DNA of 64,000 nt from Streptomyces sp. R21 (GCF_041051975.1 NZ_CP163435.1:868001-932000), one strand, 5' to 3'. Shown: positions 7,973-16,734, numbered from the stretch's first letter. Numbers and translations are program-made. The notes: generated from the sequence alone by a model not told the origin.

Positions 7973-8968
7973 TCAGGCCCCGCCGCGCTCCCCCGTCGCG
8001 GCGGGGCTTTCTTCTGCCTGGTTCCAGCGCGCGGCGGTCCGTGACGCCTTGGCGGCGCGTGCCGCGTCGGCGTCGGTGATGTCGAGGAAGATCTGGTCGG
8101 CCTCGGGCACGGCCTCGGCTACGGTGCCCTTGATCCGTACGGCGACGTCCTCGACCTCCTCGCTGTCCAGGCCGGGGACGAGGTCGACGCGCGCGGCGAC
8201 GAGGGTGGAGTCGAGACCCAGCTGCATCGTGAGCAGCGACTCGACGCTGTCGATCTCGGGCTGCCGCTCCAGCAGGGCACGTATCGTACGGTTCGCCTCC
8301 GCGTCGGCGGCCTGCCCGATCAGCTGCTCGCGGGCATCGCGGCCCAGGATGTAGGCGACGTACACGAGCAGCGCTCCGATGGCGAGGGAGGCGGACGCCT
8401 CCCACACGACCTGGCCGGTGAGCATGTGGAGTGCCATGCCGGCACCCGCGAGGGTCACACCGAGCACGGCGGTGCCGTCCTCGGCGACGACCGTGCGGAG
8501 GGCGGGGTCACGCATCCCTTCGGTGCCGCCCTGTCCGCGCACCTGATGGAGCGCACGGAGCAGGGACGCCCCCTCCGAGAGGAAGGCGACGCCCAGCACC
8601 ACGAATCCGGCGACATAGCCGCTGAAGGACTCCTCGGCGCCGCCGCGCAGGGCCTCGAAGCCCTGGAAGAAGGAGAAGCAGCCGCCCATCACGAAGATGC
8701 CGACGGCCGCGAGCAGCGCCCAGAAGAACCGTTCCTTGCCGTAGCCGAAGGGATGGCGGCGGTCGGCGGGAAGGCGGCTGCGGCGCAGGGCGACGAGGAG
8801 GAAGACCTCGTTCAGGCTGTCGGCCACCGAGTGGGCCGCCTCCGAGAGAAGGGCGGGCGAGCCCGCGAACAGGCCGCCCACGGCCTTGGCCAAGGCGATC
8901 AGCACGTTGGCGCCGAGTGCCACCAGCACGGTGACACGGGTTCTCCGGTCCGCTGATTTCCTGGTCAC
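7973..8968 (-). CDS. cation diffusion facilitator (CDF) metal exporter
   Basis: This 331-residue protein has six membrane spans and a C-terminal cytosolic domain. The first metal-site motif HSVAD (HxxxD) lies in SEAAHSVADSLNEVFLL. The second half-site reads EDGTAV instead of HxxxD, as in one CDF subfamily. The segment ADRRHPFGYGKERFFWALL is the conserved loop after span 2. The C-terminal part ends in a disordered Ala-rich tail. CDF proteins export Zn2+, Fe2+, Mn2+ or Cd2+ in exchange for protons. The metal is not predictable from this sequence. The start is GTG at 8968, next to the first span. The frame remains open beyond it, but those codons resemble nothing. Confidence 0.9.
   Translation of the reverse strand: MTRKSADRRTRVTVLVALGANVLIALAKAVGGLFAGSPALLSEAAHSVADSLNEVFLLVALRRSRLPADRRHPFGYGKERFFWALLAAVGIFVMGGCFSFFQGFEALRGGAEESFSGYVAGFVVLGVAFLSEGASLLRALHQVRGQGGTEGMRDPALRTVVAEDGTAVLGVTLAGAGMALHMLTGQVVWEASASLAIGALLVYVAYILGRDAREQLIGQAADAEANRTIRALLERQPEIDSVESLLTMQLGLDSTLVAARVDLVPGLDSEEVEDVAVRIKGTVAEAVPEADQIFLDITDADAARAAKASRTAARWNQAEESPAATGERGGA
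7977..8007 (+). terminator. strong intrinsic terminator
   Basis: The arms GCCCCGCCGCG and CGCGGCGGGGC form a perfect 11-bp stem with a 9-nt loop. They are followed directly by TTTCTTC on the plus strand. It ends the DDN-reductase transcript and lies inside the last codons of the convergent CDF gene. Confidence 0.85.
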
Positions 8969-9097
8969 TCGGGCCGATTTCCCCGGTTGTCCGGCCCCAC
9001 ACTGTGCCGACGGCGGAAATCGGGGAACGTACTGCAAGGCCGGATCCACTCTCCGGCGACAGGGCGTTCGCCGACGGAGAAGCAGAGGAGACCCCCG

Positions 9098-9433
9098 GTG
9101 CCGAAGAAGCAGAAGAAGCAGAAGAACCAGAAGAAGCTGAAGCTTCCCCTCGCTTACAAGCCCCTTGGCTTCGCACTGAGTTGGGCGAGCGGCGCCCTCG
9201 CGACTCGGGCCTTCCAGGCGACATGGAAGGCGCTGCGGCACGAGGAGGACGCGCCGGACGCCCTGGACAAGGACCGTGGCTGGGGCGAGATCCTGCTCGC
9301 CGCGGCCGTGCAGGGCGCCCTCTTCGCCGTCGTCCGCAGCGCCGTGGACCGGACGGGAGCGAAGGCCGTCGAGCGTTCGACGGGCATCTGGCCGGTCTCG
9401 GACAAGGCGGAAAAGAAGGGCGGCCGGGACTGA
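9098..9433 (+). CDS. DUF4235 small membrane protein
   Basis: The GTG at 9098 follows GAGGAG by 7 nt and gives 111 residues. The Lys-rich start (PKKQKKQKNQKKLK) is followed by KPLGFALSWASGALATRAFQATWKAL, WGEILLAAAVQGALFAVVRSAVDRTGAKAVERSTG and W-P near the end. This is the DUF4235 pattern: two hydrophobic helices around a DxxxxWxE loop, found across actinomycetes. Function is not established; membrane association is likely. It is divergent from the CDF gene and convergent with a VOC gene 23 bp away. Confidence 0.9.
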   Translation: MPKKQKKQKNQKKLKLPLAYKPLGFALSWASGALATRAFQATWKALRHEEDAPDALDKDRGWGEILLAAAVQGALFAVVRSAVDRTGAKAVERSTGIWPVSDKAEKKGGRD

Positions 9434-9456
9434 GCTGCTGGTGCCTCGGGGGCGCG

Positions 9457-9849
9457 TCAGCCCATCTTGGGGGCTGTGGAGCGCACGCAGCGCAGGGTGA
9501 AGGAGTGTCCGGCCGGATCCGCGTATCCGCGTTCCTCGAACGGGCCGGACGCGTCCTTCGTCTCGAGCGCGCGGCCGCCGAGCGCGATGACCGCGCGTTC
9601 GGCCTCGTCGAGGTCCTCCACCAGGAAGTCCAGATGGGCCTGAAGGGAGTTCTCCGGGCGGGGCCAGCTCGGCGGGGTCGCCTTCGCGTCCCGGCGGAAC
9701 GCCATGCGCAGTCCGTCGGGGCTCCTGATCTCCACCACGTTCGCGGCCGCGTCCGTCTCCTCGGCTTCGAGCAGATCCTTGTAGAAGGCGGCGAGCTTCT
9801 CGGGCTCGGAGCAGTCAAGGACCACGACGCCCGTCAGTACCAGTGCCAT
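9457..9849 (-). CDS. VOC (glyoxalase/bleomycin-resistance fold) protein
   Basis: This 130-residue protein has the paired beta-alpha-beta-beta-beta modules of the vicinal-oxygen-chelate fold. Module 1 is TGVVVLDCSEPEKLAAFYKDLLEAE, and module 2 has HLDFLVEDLDEAERAVIALGG then FEERGYADPAGHSFTLRCV. The metal-type residues H (in LQAHLDF) and the late acidic position can be seen, but the first-module ligand is Asp/Ala-like, so metal binding is uncertain. Members are small-molecule-binding or isomerase/dioxygenase-type enzymes. No neighbour indicates the substrate. Confidence 0.9.
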   Translation of the reverse strand: MALVLTGVVVLDCSEPEKLAAFYKDLLEAEETDAAANVVEIRSPDGLRMAFRRDAKATPPSWPRPENSLQAHLDFLVEDLDEAERAVIALGGRALETKDASGPFEERGYADPAGHSFTLRCVRSTAPKMG

Positions 9850-9874
9850 GCTTCCTCCGCGCGCAGTCACGGGC

Positions 9875-9895
9875 GCGGGCGGCGACGCCGCCCGC
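9875..9895. terminator. GC-rich hairpin between PPOX and VOC genes
   Basis: GCGGGCGGC and GCCGCCCGC form a perfect 9-bp stem with a 3-nt loop, 33 bp past the PPOX stop codon and 25 bp before the VOC start. There is no T-run on either strand, so it may be an attenuator or a factor-assisted terminator. Confidence 0.55.
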
Positions 9896-9928
9896 TGCCC
9901 TGCGCTTCGGGTACCCCGTCTCACGGGA

Positions 9929-10390
9929 TCAGTCCAGCACGATCCACTCACCGTCCCGCATGAGCTCGCGCCCTTCGAGCTCGTTGGCCTCGCGCCAGGC
10001 CTGTACGCGCTGCGGGCTGACGCGGAAGTAGAGGTAGGCGGTGGTGAGTTGGCGCGGATCGAAGCCTGTCTTCTCGGCGAAGGCGTCGCCGACTCCGTCC
10101 GGCAGCTCGGCCGGTTCCAGCGTCTTGACGCTGCCTTCGACGAGAACCACGTCACGGGTCGGCCCGATGCCCAGGCGCACCCTGCCGGTCGTGCGCAGGT
10201 TCCGGCCGGTGGGGCTGGCGGCCGGGGTGGCGAGGAGCAGGGTCGCGCCGTCCCAGAGGAAGGACAGCGGGACGAGATACGGCACTCCCCCGTCGGCGTC
10301 GGCCGTCGACACCCAGGCGTCCTCGTCGTGCTCCAGCCGGGCAAGGGTGTCCTGCTTGCGCTGCTTCGGGGTGCGGGCGCTGGGGGTCAT
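9929..10390 (-). CDS. PPOX/split-barrel flavin or F420 oxidoreductase
   Basis: This 153-residue protein of the pyridoxamine-5'-phosphate-oxidase-like split barrel reads DEDAWVSTADADGGVPYLVPLSFLWDGATLLLATPAASPTGRNLRTTGRVRLGIG, then VVLVEGSVKTLE and AYLYFRVSPQRVQAWREANELEGRELMRDGEWIVLD. That is the usual strand order for FMN- or F420-binding family members of TIGR03618/TIGR03667 type. The start at 10390 was chosen because AGGAGG precedes it by 9 nt. A second ATG 27 nt upstream would overlap the tetR stop. Same strand as, and 23 bp after, the upstream tetR gene, so probably co-transcribed with it. Confidence 0.85.
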   Translation of the reverse strand: MTPSARTPKQRKQDTLARLEHDEDAWVSTADADGGVPYLVPLSFLWDGATLLLATPAASPTGRNLRTTGRVRLGIGPTRDVVLVEGSVKTLEPAELPDGVGDAFAEKTGFDPRQLTTAYLYFRVSPQRVQAWREANELEGRELMRDGEWIVLD

Positions 10391-10413
10391 CTGGGGCAGC
10401 CTCCTGGTGGATG

Positions 10414-11187
10414 TCATACGGAATCGGTCATGGGCAGTGGCGCGGGGGCGGGCCCCGGCGGGTCGCGACGGGGCTGCCGGTGCGCCGTGATCTCGGCGAG
10501 CCGGGCCGCGGCCGCGGTCAGTTGCATGTCGAGGGCGGTCGGGTAGGCGCTGTGCCGCATGTCCGCGAGCAGATGCCGGGCGGTGGCGGCGATGTGCGGG
10601 TGGGTGTCGGCGGGCAGCTGTGCGTAGGTCGTGTGCCACACGCCGGCCTCGGCCTCGCGCGCGGCTCGCGGGAGCGCCTTGCTCGCCGCGTCGAGGGCGG
10701 CGAAGGCGAGGGACTGGTCGACGAAGGCGTGGTAGATCCGTACGGCGTCGGGGTCCGGGAAGCCCGCTCCGCGCAGCACGCCGAGGATGGTCTCGACGGC
10801 CGCGATCTCGTGGACCCGGCCGGTCACGCGGTAGGCGCTGAGCACCGCGGCCTGGGGGTGCGCGAGGGCGCCGGAGTGCACCCGCAGGCCCAGGTCCCAC
10901 AGGTCCGCGCGCCAGTCGCCGGTGGGATGCCAGGTGCGCAGCGTACGGCCGATGAGCTCGTCGGCGATGGCGAGCAGCAGGTCGTCGGTGTCGCGGAAGT
11001 ACCGGTACAGGGCGCTGGGGTCGGCGCCGAGGGCGAGACCGAGGCGGCGGACGGTGAGGGCGTCGGCGCCGTGCTCCTTGAGCAGCCGCAGCGCCGTCTC
11101 GACGATCAGCTCCTCGGAGAGCACGACCCCCGTCTTCGTCGGGCGTCGGCGGCGGCGCGCCTCCGGCGGGACCACTCGCTCGTTCAT
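10414..11187 (-). CDS. TetR-family regulator, divergent from APC permease
   Basis: This 257-residue protein has a basic N-terminal tail (PPEARRRRRPTKTG) before the HTH, which is LSEELIVETALRLLKEHGADALTVRRLGLALGADPSALYRYFRDTDDLLLAI (residues about 20-72). The long C-domain is of the TetR_C_1-like type. AGGAGG lies 7 nt before the ATG. It is divergent from the APC permease-amidohydrolase operon and upstream of a PPOX gene on its own strand. The 131-bp divergent region contains AACAG-N7-CTGTT at 11227-11243, a modest candidate operator. It probably controls the transporter operon and itself. Confidence 0.9.
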   Translation of the reverse strand: MNERVVPPEARRRRRPTKTGVVLSEELIVETALRLLKEHGADALTVRRLGLALGADPSALYRYFRDTDDLLLAIADELIGRTLRTWHPTGDWRADLWDLGLRVHSGALAHPQAAVLSAYRVTGRVHEIAAVETILGVLRGAGFPDPDAVRIYHAFVDQSLAFAALDAASKALPRAAREAEAGVWHTTYAQLPADTHPHIAATARHLLADMRHSAYPTALDMQLTAAAARLAEITAHRQPRRDPPGPAPAPLPMTDSV

Positions 11188-11318
11188 CGGCTTCCTCCTG
11201 TCCGACAGGCTCCGTGTCGGCACCTTATGACAACAGCGTTGACCTGTTAAGTACCCGAGCAGTTTCATTTCCGGTCACCGGGCCTGCATCGGGGCCCCGG
11301 GTGCGATCGGAGCAGGCC

Positions 11319-12812
11319 ATGACAGAAGAGCCGTACGGTGTGGATCCCCCGTCCCTGCGCAAGTCCCTCGGAGTCGTGGACGGCGTCGCCATCGCCGCCT
11401 CCAGCACGGCGGCCACCACCAGCATCGGTATCGGGCTCGGCGTCACCGCCGGAGTGGTGGGGCTGCACCTGCCCGCGATCATGCTGCTGGCCTTCCTGCC
11501 GATCCTCGGGATCGCGGGCGCCTACTCCCGGTTGAACCGGGTCGAGCCGAACGCCGGCAACGGCTACGTGTGGGTGGGGCGTTCGCTCACCCCCTGGCTG
11601 GGCTTCCTGGTCGGCTGGGTGAACATCGTCGCCACGGTGGCGTTCCTCGCGTACACCACGGCCGTCACCGGATCCGCCGTCCTGCAGCTTGCCGGGGAGG
11701 CACACCTGCACCGGGTGGCGGGGCTCGCGCTGGACCCCGGCTCCACCGCCCAGACGACGGCCGTGGGCATGGTGATCCTGGTTGCCGTGACGCTCACCGC
11801 GGTCACCGGAGTCAAGACCGCCGCGCGGCTGCAGAGCGGGCTGCTGGTCTTCGAGTACCTCGTCCTGCTGGGCTTCTGCGGCTACGGAATCGTCGCCGGG
11901 CCGCACCCCTTCGAGTTGAGCTGGTTCGACCCCTTCGCGATCCCGTCGGCGTCGGCGCTCGCCCAGGGGCTGCTGCTGTCGGTCTTCTGTTACTGGGGCT
12001 TCGAGGCGGCGTTCACCGTGAACGAGGAGGTGCGCGACCCGAGGGACGCCTCTCGCGCCGGGATCATCACGCTCGTCACGATGCTCGGCCTGTTCCTGCT
12101 CGGCTCGGTCGCCTTCCAACGGGTGCTGTCCGAGGGGGAGTTGGCCGGACACGGCGCTCAGGGTCTGGCGTTCTTCGGCGACCGGCTCGCCTCGCAGCCG
12201 CTGGCCGCGCTGCCGCTGGTGGCCCTGATGTTCTCGGCCGTCGCCTCGCTCCAGGCAGGTGTCATCCCCACGGCACGCGGCATGTTCGCGATGAGCCGGG
12301 ACCGAACGCTCGGGCCCGTGTGGTCCAAGGTCAGCGCCCGGTACGGGACTCCGGCGACCGGGACGTTGCTGATCGGCGCGCTGGCGGCGGCGGTGGCCGC
12401 GCTCGCCCTGGTGATCCCCCGGCTCGCCGACATGATCATGGCGACGGTCAACGCGGTCGGGATCGTGGTGGCCCTCTGCTACGCGCTCACCGCGCTCGCG
12501 GCGGCCGTGCGCTTCCGGGGGCTGTTGCGCGAGGACTGGCGGCAGGGGGTGCGGGCGGTGGTCCTGCCGACGCTGAGCGCCACGGCTCTGCTCGGACTCG
12601 GCGGGTACCTCTGCTGGTCCTTCGCCCGCTCCGCCGACCACCTCGAAGTCAGCGCGGACAACGGCTGGTTCCTGCTGCTCACCCCCGCCGTGATGATCGC
12701 CTCCGGCTTCCTGGCCGCCGCGTGGGCCAAGTGGGTACGCAAGTCACCGTACTTCCGCACGGGCCACGGCACGGACGCCGATGCCCCGCAGTTGTTGACC
12801 ACCGTCAGTTAA
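11319..12812 (+). CDS. APC-superfamily amino-acid/polyamine permease
   Basis: This 497-residue permease has about twelve membrane spans. Span 1 carries the unwound-helix motif typical of APC carriers (SSTAATTSIGIGLG). Span 3-4 has AGNGYVWVGRSLTPWLGFLVGWVNI, the amino-acid permease signature region, and span 6 has FCYWGFEAAFTVNEEVRDPRDASRAGI. The ATG at 11319 (start of TEEPYGVDPPSLRKSLG) has GGAG 6 nt upstream. The amidohydrolase gene starts 12 nt after the stop codon, so import is probably linked to hydrolysis of an N-acyl or amide substrate. Confidence 0.92.
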   Translation: MTEEPYGVDPPSLRKSLGVVDGVAIAASSTAATTSIGIGLGVTAGVVGLHLPAIMLLAFLPILGIAGAYSRLNRVEPNAGNGYVWVGRSLTPWLGFLVGWVNIVATVAFLAYTTAVTGSAVLQLAGEAHLHRVAGLALDPGSTAQTTAVGMVILVAVTLTAVTGVKTAARLQSGLLVFEYLVLLGFCGYGIVAGPHPFELSWFDPFAIPSASALAQGLLLSVFCYWGFEAAFTVNEEVRDPRDASRAGIITLVTMLGLFLLGSVAFQRVLSEGELAGHGAQGLAFFGDRLASQPLAALPLVALMFSAVASLQAGVIPTARGMFAMSRDRTLGPVWSKVSARYGTPATGTLLIGALAAAVAALALVIPRLADMIMATVNAVGIVVALCYALTALAAAVRFRGLLREDWRQGVRAVVLPTLSATALLGLGGYLCWSFARSADHLEVSADNGWFLLLTPAVMIASGFLAAAWAKWVRKSPYFRTGHGTDADAPQLLTTVS

Positions 12813-12823
12813 GGACACGACAC

Positions 12824-14458
12824 ATGCACGCAGACCTCCTCTTCACCGGCGGCCCCGTCCTCACCCCCGAGGGCCCGCGCGCGAGCGCCGTCGCGGTCAC
12901 CGGCGAACGGATCACCGCCGTCGGAGGCGCCGAGGTCCTGGAGCTCAGGGGGCCGAGGACCGAGGTCGTCGACCTCGCCGGACGGCTCCTGCTGCCCGGG
13001 TTCCAGGACGCGCACGTCCATCCGCTCCCGGCGGGGCTCGAACTCACCCAGTGCGACCTGACCGGCACGAAGACCGCCGCGGAGACCCTCGCCGCCGTCC
13101 GTGCCTACGCCGACGCCCATCCCGAGCGGGAGTGGATCACCGGTGGCGGCTGGTCCATGGAGGCGTTCGAGGGCGGTACGCCGACCAAGGAGCTGCTGGA
13201 CGCGGTCGTACCCGACCGGCCGGTGTATCTGCCCAATCGCGACCATCACGGCGCCTGGGTCAACAGCCGGGCCCTCGCGCTCGCCGGCATCACACGCGAC
13301 ACGCCCGACCCGGCCGACGGGCGGATCGACCGGGACGCCTCGGGTGAGCCGAGCGGCTCACTGCAGGAGGGGGCGATGCAGCTCGTGGGCCGGCTCACGC
13401 CGCCGGCCACGCCGGCCGACCGGCTTGCGGCCCTGCTGCATGCGCAGAGCCGGCTCCACGCGCTCGGCATCACCGCCTGGCAGGACGCGCTCGTCGGGGA
13501 CTTTCTCGGCATGGAGGACCCGTCGGGGGCGTATCTGACGGCTGCCCGGGACGGCTCACTCACCGCGCGTGTCGTCGGCGCGCTGTGGTGGGACCGTGAG
13601 CGCGGTCCCGAGCAGATCCCCGAGCTGGTGGAGCGGAGGGCCGCGTCGAGCCACGGCCGGTTCCGCGCGGGCAGCGTGAAGCTGATGCTGGACGGGGTGG
13701 CCGAGACCGGGACCGCCGCGCTGCTCGACCCCTACCTGGACAGGTGCGGCTGCGCCACCGCCAACCGGGGCACCAGCTTCCTCGACGCCGATCAACTTCC
13801 CAAATACGTCACCGAGTTGGACGCTCTTGGCTTCCAGTGCCACTTCCACGCGCTGGGCGACCGTGCCGTACGCGACGCGCTGGACGCGGTCGAGGCCGCG
13901 CGGGCCGCGAACGGGCCGAGCGACACGCGGCCCCACCTGGCGCATCTGCAGGTGGTGCACCCCGCGGACGTGCCGCGTTTCGCCCGGCTCGGCGCCACCG
14001 CGAACATCCAGCCGCTGTGGGCGGCCCATGAACCGCAGATGGACGAGCTGACCATCCCTTTCCTGGGGCCGGAACGGGCCGCGTGGCAGTACCCGTTCGG
14101 TGCGCTGCTGCGCTCCGGTGCCCGGCTCGCGGCAGGCAGCGACTGGCCGGTGAGCAGTCCCGATCCGCTGCAGGGCATCCATGTCGCGGTCAACCGTGTC
14201 GCCCCCGACGTCGACGACACGCCGGTGTTCCTGCCCGCCGAACGCATCGGACTGGCCGAGGCGTTGGTCGCGTACACGGCGGGCTCGGCGTATGTGAACC
14301 ACCTCGACGACACGGGCGAGGTACGGGTCGGCGCGCTGGCCGATCTCGTGGTGCTCGACCGCGATCCGTTCGACGGGGCGGCTGAGGCGATCGGCGACAC
14401 GCGGGTCGCGCAGACGTATGTGGGGGGCGCGCGAGTATACGCAGCCCAAGAGGCGTAG
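12824..14458 (+). CDS. YtcJ-like metal-dependent amidohydrolase
   Basis: This 544-residue enzyme of the amidohydrolase superfamily (Amidohydro_3/YtcJ group) has an N-terminal beta-sandwich piece (ADLLFTGGPVLTPEG) and then the metal motif HVH in LLLPGFQDAHVHPLPAG. The ligands continue with FHALGDRAVRDAL and LAHLQVVHP, and the catalytic Asp is in LAAGSDWPVSSPDPLQGI. The C-terminal end returns to the sandwich (VGALADLVVLDRDPFD). YtcJ-type enzymes hydrolyse N-acyl, amide or lactam substrates in the cytosol. AAGGAC precedes the ATG. Short spacing from the APC gene marks one operon, with the divergent TetR as probable controller. Confidence 0.93.
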   Translation: MHADLLFTGGPVLTPEGPRASAVAVTGERITAVGGAEVLELRGPRTEVVDLAGRLLLPGFQDAHVHPLPAGLELTQCDLTGTKTAAETLAAVRAYADAHPEREWITGGGWSMEAFEGGTPTKELLDAVVPDRPVYLPNRDHHGAWVNSRALALAGITRDTPDPADGRIDRDASGEPSGSLQEGAMQLVGRLTPPATPADRLAALLHAQSRLHALGITAWQDALVGDFLGMEDPSGAYLTAARDGSLTARVVGALWWDRERGPEQIPELVERRAASSHGRFRAGSVKLMLDGVAETGTAALLDPYLDRCGCATANRGTSFLDADQLPKYVTELDALGFQCHFHALGDRAVRDALDAVEAARAANGPSDTRPHLAHLQVVHPADVPRFARLGATANIQPLWAAHEPQMDELTIPFLGPERAAWQYPFGALLRSGARLAAGSDWPVSSPDPLQGIHVAVNRVAPDVDDTPVFLPAERIGLAEALVAYTAGSAYVNHLDDTGEVRVGALADLVVLDRDPFDGAAEAIGDTRVAQTYVGGARVYAAQEA

Positions 14459-14637
14459 GCAGTAACGGACATCACGGTGAGGTCACGCGTAGATCATTTA
14501 CGCTCTGGGAAGCCTCGTAGCGCTTCACGGTTCAATTTTCGGCCGTAGAAGCCGAGTTCGAGTGCACGGGTGGCCATGTCGGCCACCCGTTCGCAGGGCG
14601 GGGGGATTCTGTCTCGCCGTCTCCCGGAAGGAAGCGC

Positions 14638-14760
14638 ATGCCTCAGGACGTCACGTTCGACCTCCCCTTCGACATGCCCGTCAGCAGACATCTGGAGCAC
14701 ACCCAGAGTCTCCCTGGCCCTCGCCTGACAGGCCGAGCGCTTCCTGATCAACACAGCTGA
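14638..14760 (+). pseudogene. N-terminal remnant of a pentalenene-synthase-like terpene synthase
   Basis: An ATG at 14638, with GGAAGGA 6 nt before it, opens a 40-codon frame that begins MPQDVTFDLPFDMPVSRHLE and stops at 14758. Class I sesquiterpene synthases of Streptomyces such as pentalenene synthase (PenA/PtlA) begin MPQDVDFHIPLPGRQSPDH, and the match of the first 20 residues is clear. After about residue 25 the similarity moves to another frame (QAERFLINTAEPES at about 14726-14770, behind a TGA) and then fades. The DDxxD and NSE parts are absent. I read it as a decayed 5' end, still carrying an intact ribosome site, 190 bp upstream of the 576-aa gene. Confidence 0.6.
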
Positions 14761-14947
14761 GCCGGAGAGCATGAATCCGGCGTGGACGAGGGGCTCGCAG
14801 CGCTCGAGAACCGAGCGGGCCCGGGGCGGTTCGTCCTCGAAGGTCAGATAGGCGATCCGCTCCACTTTCTCGGCTTCAAGACGCGACCGGCCAGCAACCA
14901 CGGCCGATCGCTCCATTGTCATGACCACAGCTTGTTGGGAGACCGGC

Positions 14948-16678
14948 GTGAAATCTCGAGTCGTAGATGCCGCTTCGAAGGCGTCCGCCGACAGCTTGAT
15001 CCCGGCGCAGCCAAGCGCCCAGGTCCAGCCCACGGAGGCGGGGAACGCCCTGGCCCGCCTCTTCGTGGAACGCGTTCATGGGAGTACGCAGGAGCACCGA
15101 AGGTTCCAGAACGCCGCTCAGCAGCGGCTGAACGCACTCGGATCCCCGCACGCCGGCACCACGCTGCATGTGGAGGGAGCCGTCCATCTGGCGCAGCCCG
15201 CGTTCCTCCCGCCCGACGAGGAGGGATACGCCAGGCTGAGGCACCTCGACGCCGGGCTGCGCGTCATCGAAGCAGCCTTCCCCCAGGTCAGCACCGATAT
15301 CGAGATCTGCCGGCTCACCTGCACGATGCTGGAGGGGGCCTGGCGGAGCCGGGCCCTCGCCCCGCCGCACGAAGAGGAGCGAATAGCCGCCTGCGCCTGC
15401 CCGCTGTGCCGTCGTTTGCCCACGCCCCCCGCACGCACGCTGGACGACTACGGCTGGCGACAAAGCGCCGGTCTCCCCCTCACCGTCAAGGCCTGGCCGT
15501 ACCGCGAGGAACTCGACAGTGTCCTGACCGGTGGGTGGACCTACGCGCGGCAGCTGAACGACCTGGAACAGGACCTTGGCCTCCGGGACTCGTTCGAGGA
15601 CGACATCCTCCTCTTCCACGAGTACAAACGCGTGATCGACACCATCGACACCGCGCGCCTCACCCAGCTCATCGAAGGCCGTTTGGCCGAGAATTTCAGC
15701 ACCAACAGCGCCAGGGCCCTGGTCTGCGGGCTTTTCGCAGCCCACAAGCGATCCGTGGACGAATACTGGCTCCAGCAGCACCACTCGGGCAACGTCTCGC
15801 TCCCGCAGACCAACCCGCTCAGCCAGAGCACCTACTCGCTCCTGCAGATGCTGGACTGCCTGTTCTGGCACGTCTCACCCGACACCGAACTCTGGCAGGA
15901 AGAACACCTCGCCTCCCTGCTGCTGTGCCGCGTCATCGACGACATGACCGACGTACGAGCCGACGCCCTCACCGGCGAGATCAGCAACTTCTGGCTCGCC
16001 GACATACCCACCCACACCAAGGCCCTCTACGCTGCCTGCGCCATCGCCAGCGTCAAGTACGGCTGCATGCCCGAGGCGCATCCCCCCATGTGGAACACCT
16101 GGCTGATGCCCAGCACCGTCGTCTGGTTGGGGCTGACGGGCCGCCACGCCCTGTGGTTCGACGGCATCACCGAGGGCCTCCCCCCGGCCGAGGACTGCCC
16201 GCTGTGCGACCTGCAGCCCAACGCATGCACCGGCATCCTCACCCACGGCACCACCCTCACCTTCGCCCCGCGGCCCACCGCGCCGGCGCTGAGCGCCCGG
16301 ACCGCCGAGCTGTCCGGGCGCTGCCGAGCCGAACACCCCGAGACGTGGCCCCTCTTCGACGCCGAGCTCCATGCCTTCGAAGCGCTGCACGGTCCCTGGT
16401 ACGGCAACATCGACAGCGCATGGGAGATCCTGCGCCGCACCTACATCGCCGCCGTGGAGGCATCCAGCGCCGCACCGTCCCCGGAGCGCGCTCGCCATGT
16501 CCAACAAGACGCCGGCGCAGTCGGAAGTGAACAGTTCTACACCCTGTACGACCCGCAGACCGGGAGGGAAGACACCGCGCTGCTCGCCTACATGTTCGGC
16601 TGCGCCCACCCGCATTTCCTCTGGAACGCCACCGGATACCGTCCCACGGACGTCGAGGGCGACTGGCTCGACGGCTGA
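14948..16678 (+). CDS. 576-aa protein of unrecognised family with terpenoid-synthase-like acidic motifs
   Basis: The GTG at 14948 follows GGGAG by 6 nt; an ATG at 14921 is in frame but has no ribosome site. The protein appears fully helical and soluble. It has DDMTD (residues 331-335, DDxxD-like), ARQLNDLEQDLGLRD (about 201-214, like the second acidic/NSE region of terpenoid synthases), and two cysteine clusters, CACPLC (149-154) and CPLCDLQPNAC (417-427), that could bind zinc. Order and length (usual 320-400 aa) do not fit a standard class I synthase. I do not recognise the family. Neighbours support a terpenoid role: an N-terminal synthase remnant upstream, a PtlI-like P450 downstream, and a conservon. 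Its last 210 bp are duplicated at 19934-20143. Confidence 0.8.
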   Translation: MKSRVVDAASKASADSLIPAQPSAQVQPTEAGNALARLFVERVHGSTQEHRRFQNAAQQRLNALGSPHAGTTLHVEGAVHLAQPAFLPPDEEGYARLRHLDAGLRVIEAAFPQVSTDIEICRLTCTMLEGAWRSRALAPPHEEERIAACACPLCRRLPTPPARTLDDYGWRQSAGLPLTVKAWPYREELDSVLTGGWTYARQLNDLEQDLGLRDSFEDDILLFHEYKRVIDTIDTARLTQLIEGRLAENFSTNSARALVCGLFAAHKRSVDEYWLQQHHSGNVSLPQTNPLSQSTYSLLQMLDCLFWHVSPDTELWQEEHLASLLLCRVIDDMTDVRADALTGEISNFWLADIPTHTKALYAACAIASVKYGCMPEAHPPMWNTWLMPSTVVWLGLTGRHALWFDGITEGLPPAEDCPLCDLQPNACTGILTHGTTLTFAPRPTAPALSARTAELSGRCRAEHPETWPLFDAELHAFEALHGPWYGNIDSAWEILRRTYIAAVEASSAAPSPERARHVQQDAGAVGSEQFYTLYDPQTGREDTALLAYMFGCAHPHFLWNATGYRPTDVEGDWLDG

Positions 16679-16680
16679 CG
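16471..16680 (+). repeat. 210-bp direct repeat, copy 1 (inside the intact gene)
   Basis: This is the 3' end of the 576-aa gene. It matches 19934-20143 without gaps. All 12 differences fall in the first 95 bases, and the remaining 115 are identical. Similarity stops abruptly at both ends of the repeat. Confidence 0.95.
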
Positions 16681-16710
16681 ACTCAGTCCTGTTCCAGAAA
16701 CCCGGTGGAT

Positions 16711-16734
16711 GGTGGTGGGGCCGTCCCCACCACC
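16711..16734. terminator. hairpin terminator after the 576-aa gene
   Basis: GGTGGTGGGG and CCCCACCACC form a perfect 10-bp stem with a CCGT loop, 32 bp after the stop codon. There is no T-run, which is usual for Streptomyces hairpin terminators. Confidence 0.7.

Noticed and set aside
11227..11243. AACAG-N7-CTGTT inverted repeat between tetR and the APC gene as a firm operator
   Set aside because: Five-base arms with a long spacer are expected by chance; mentioned only as a candidate in the tetR entry.
14494..14916. Minus-strand ORF of about 140 codons opposite the terpene-synthase remnant
   Set aside because: No ribosome site at sensible spacing, no recognisable domain, and the plus strand of the same DNA explains the sequence better (PenA-like start with good ribosome site).
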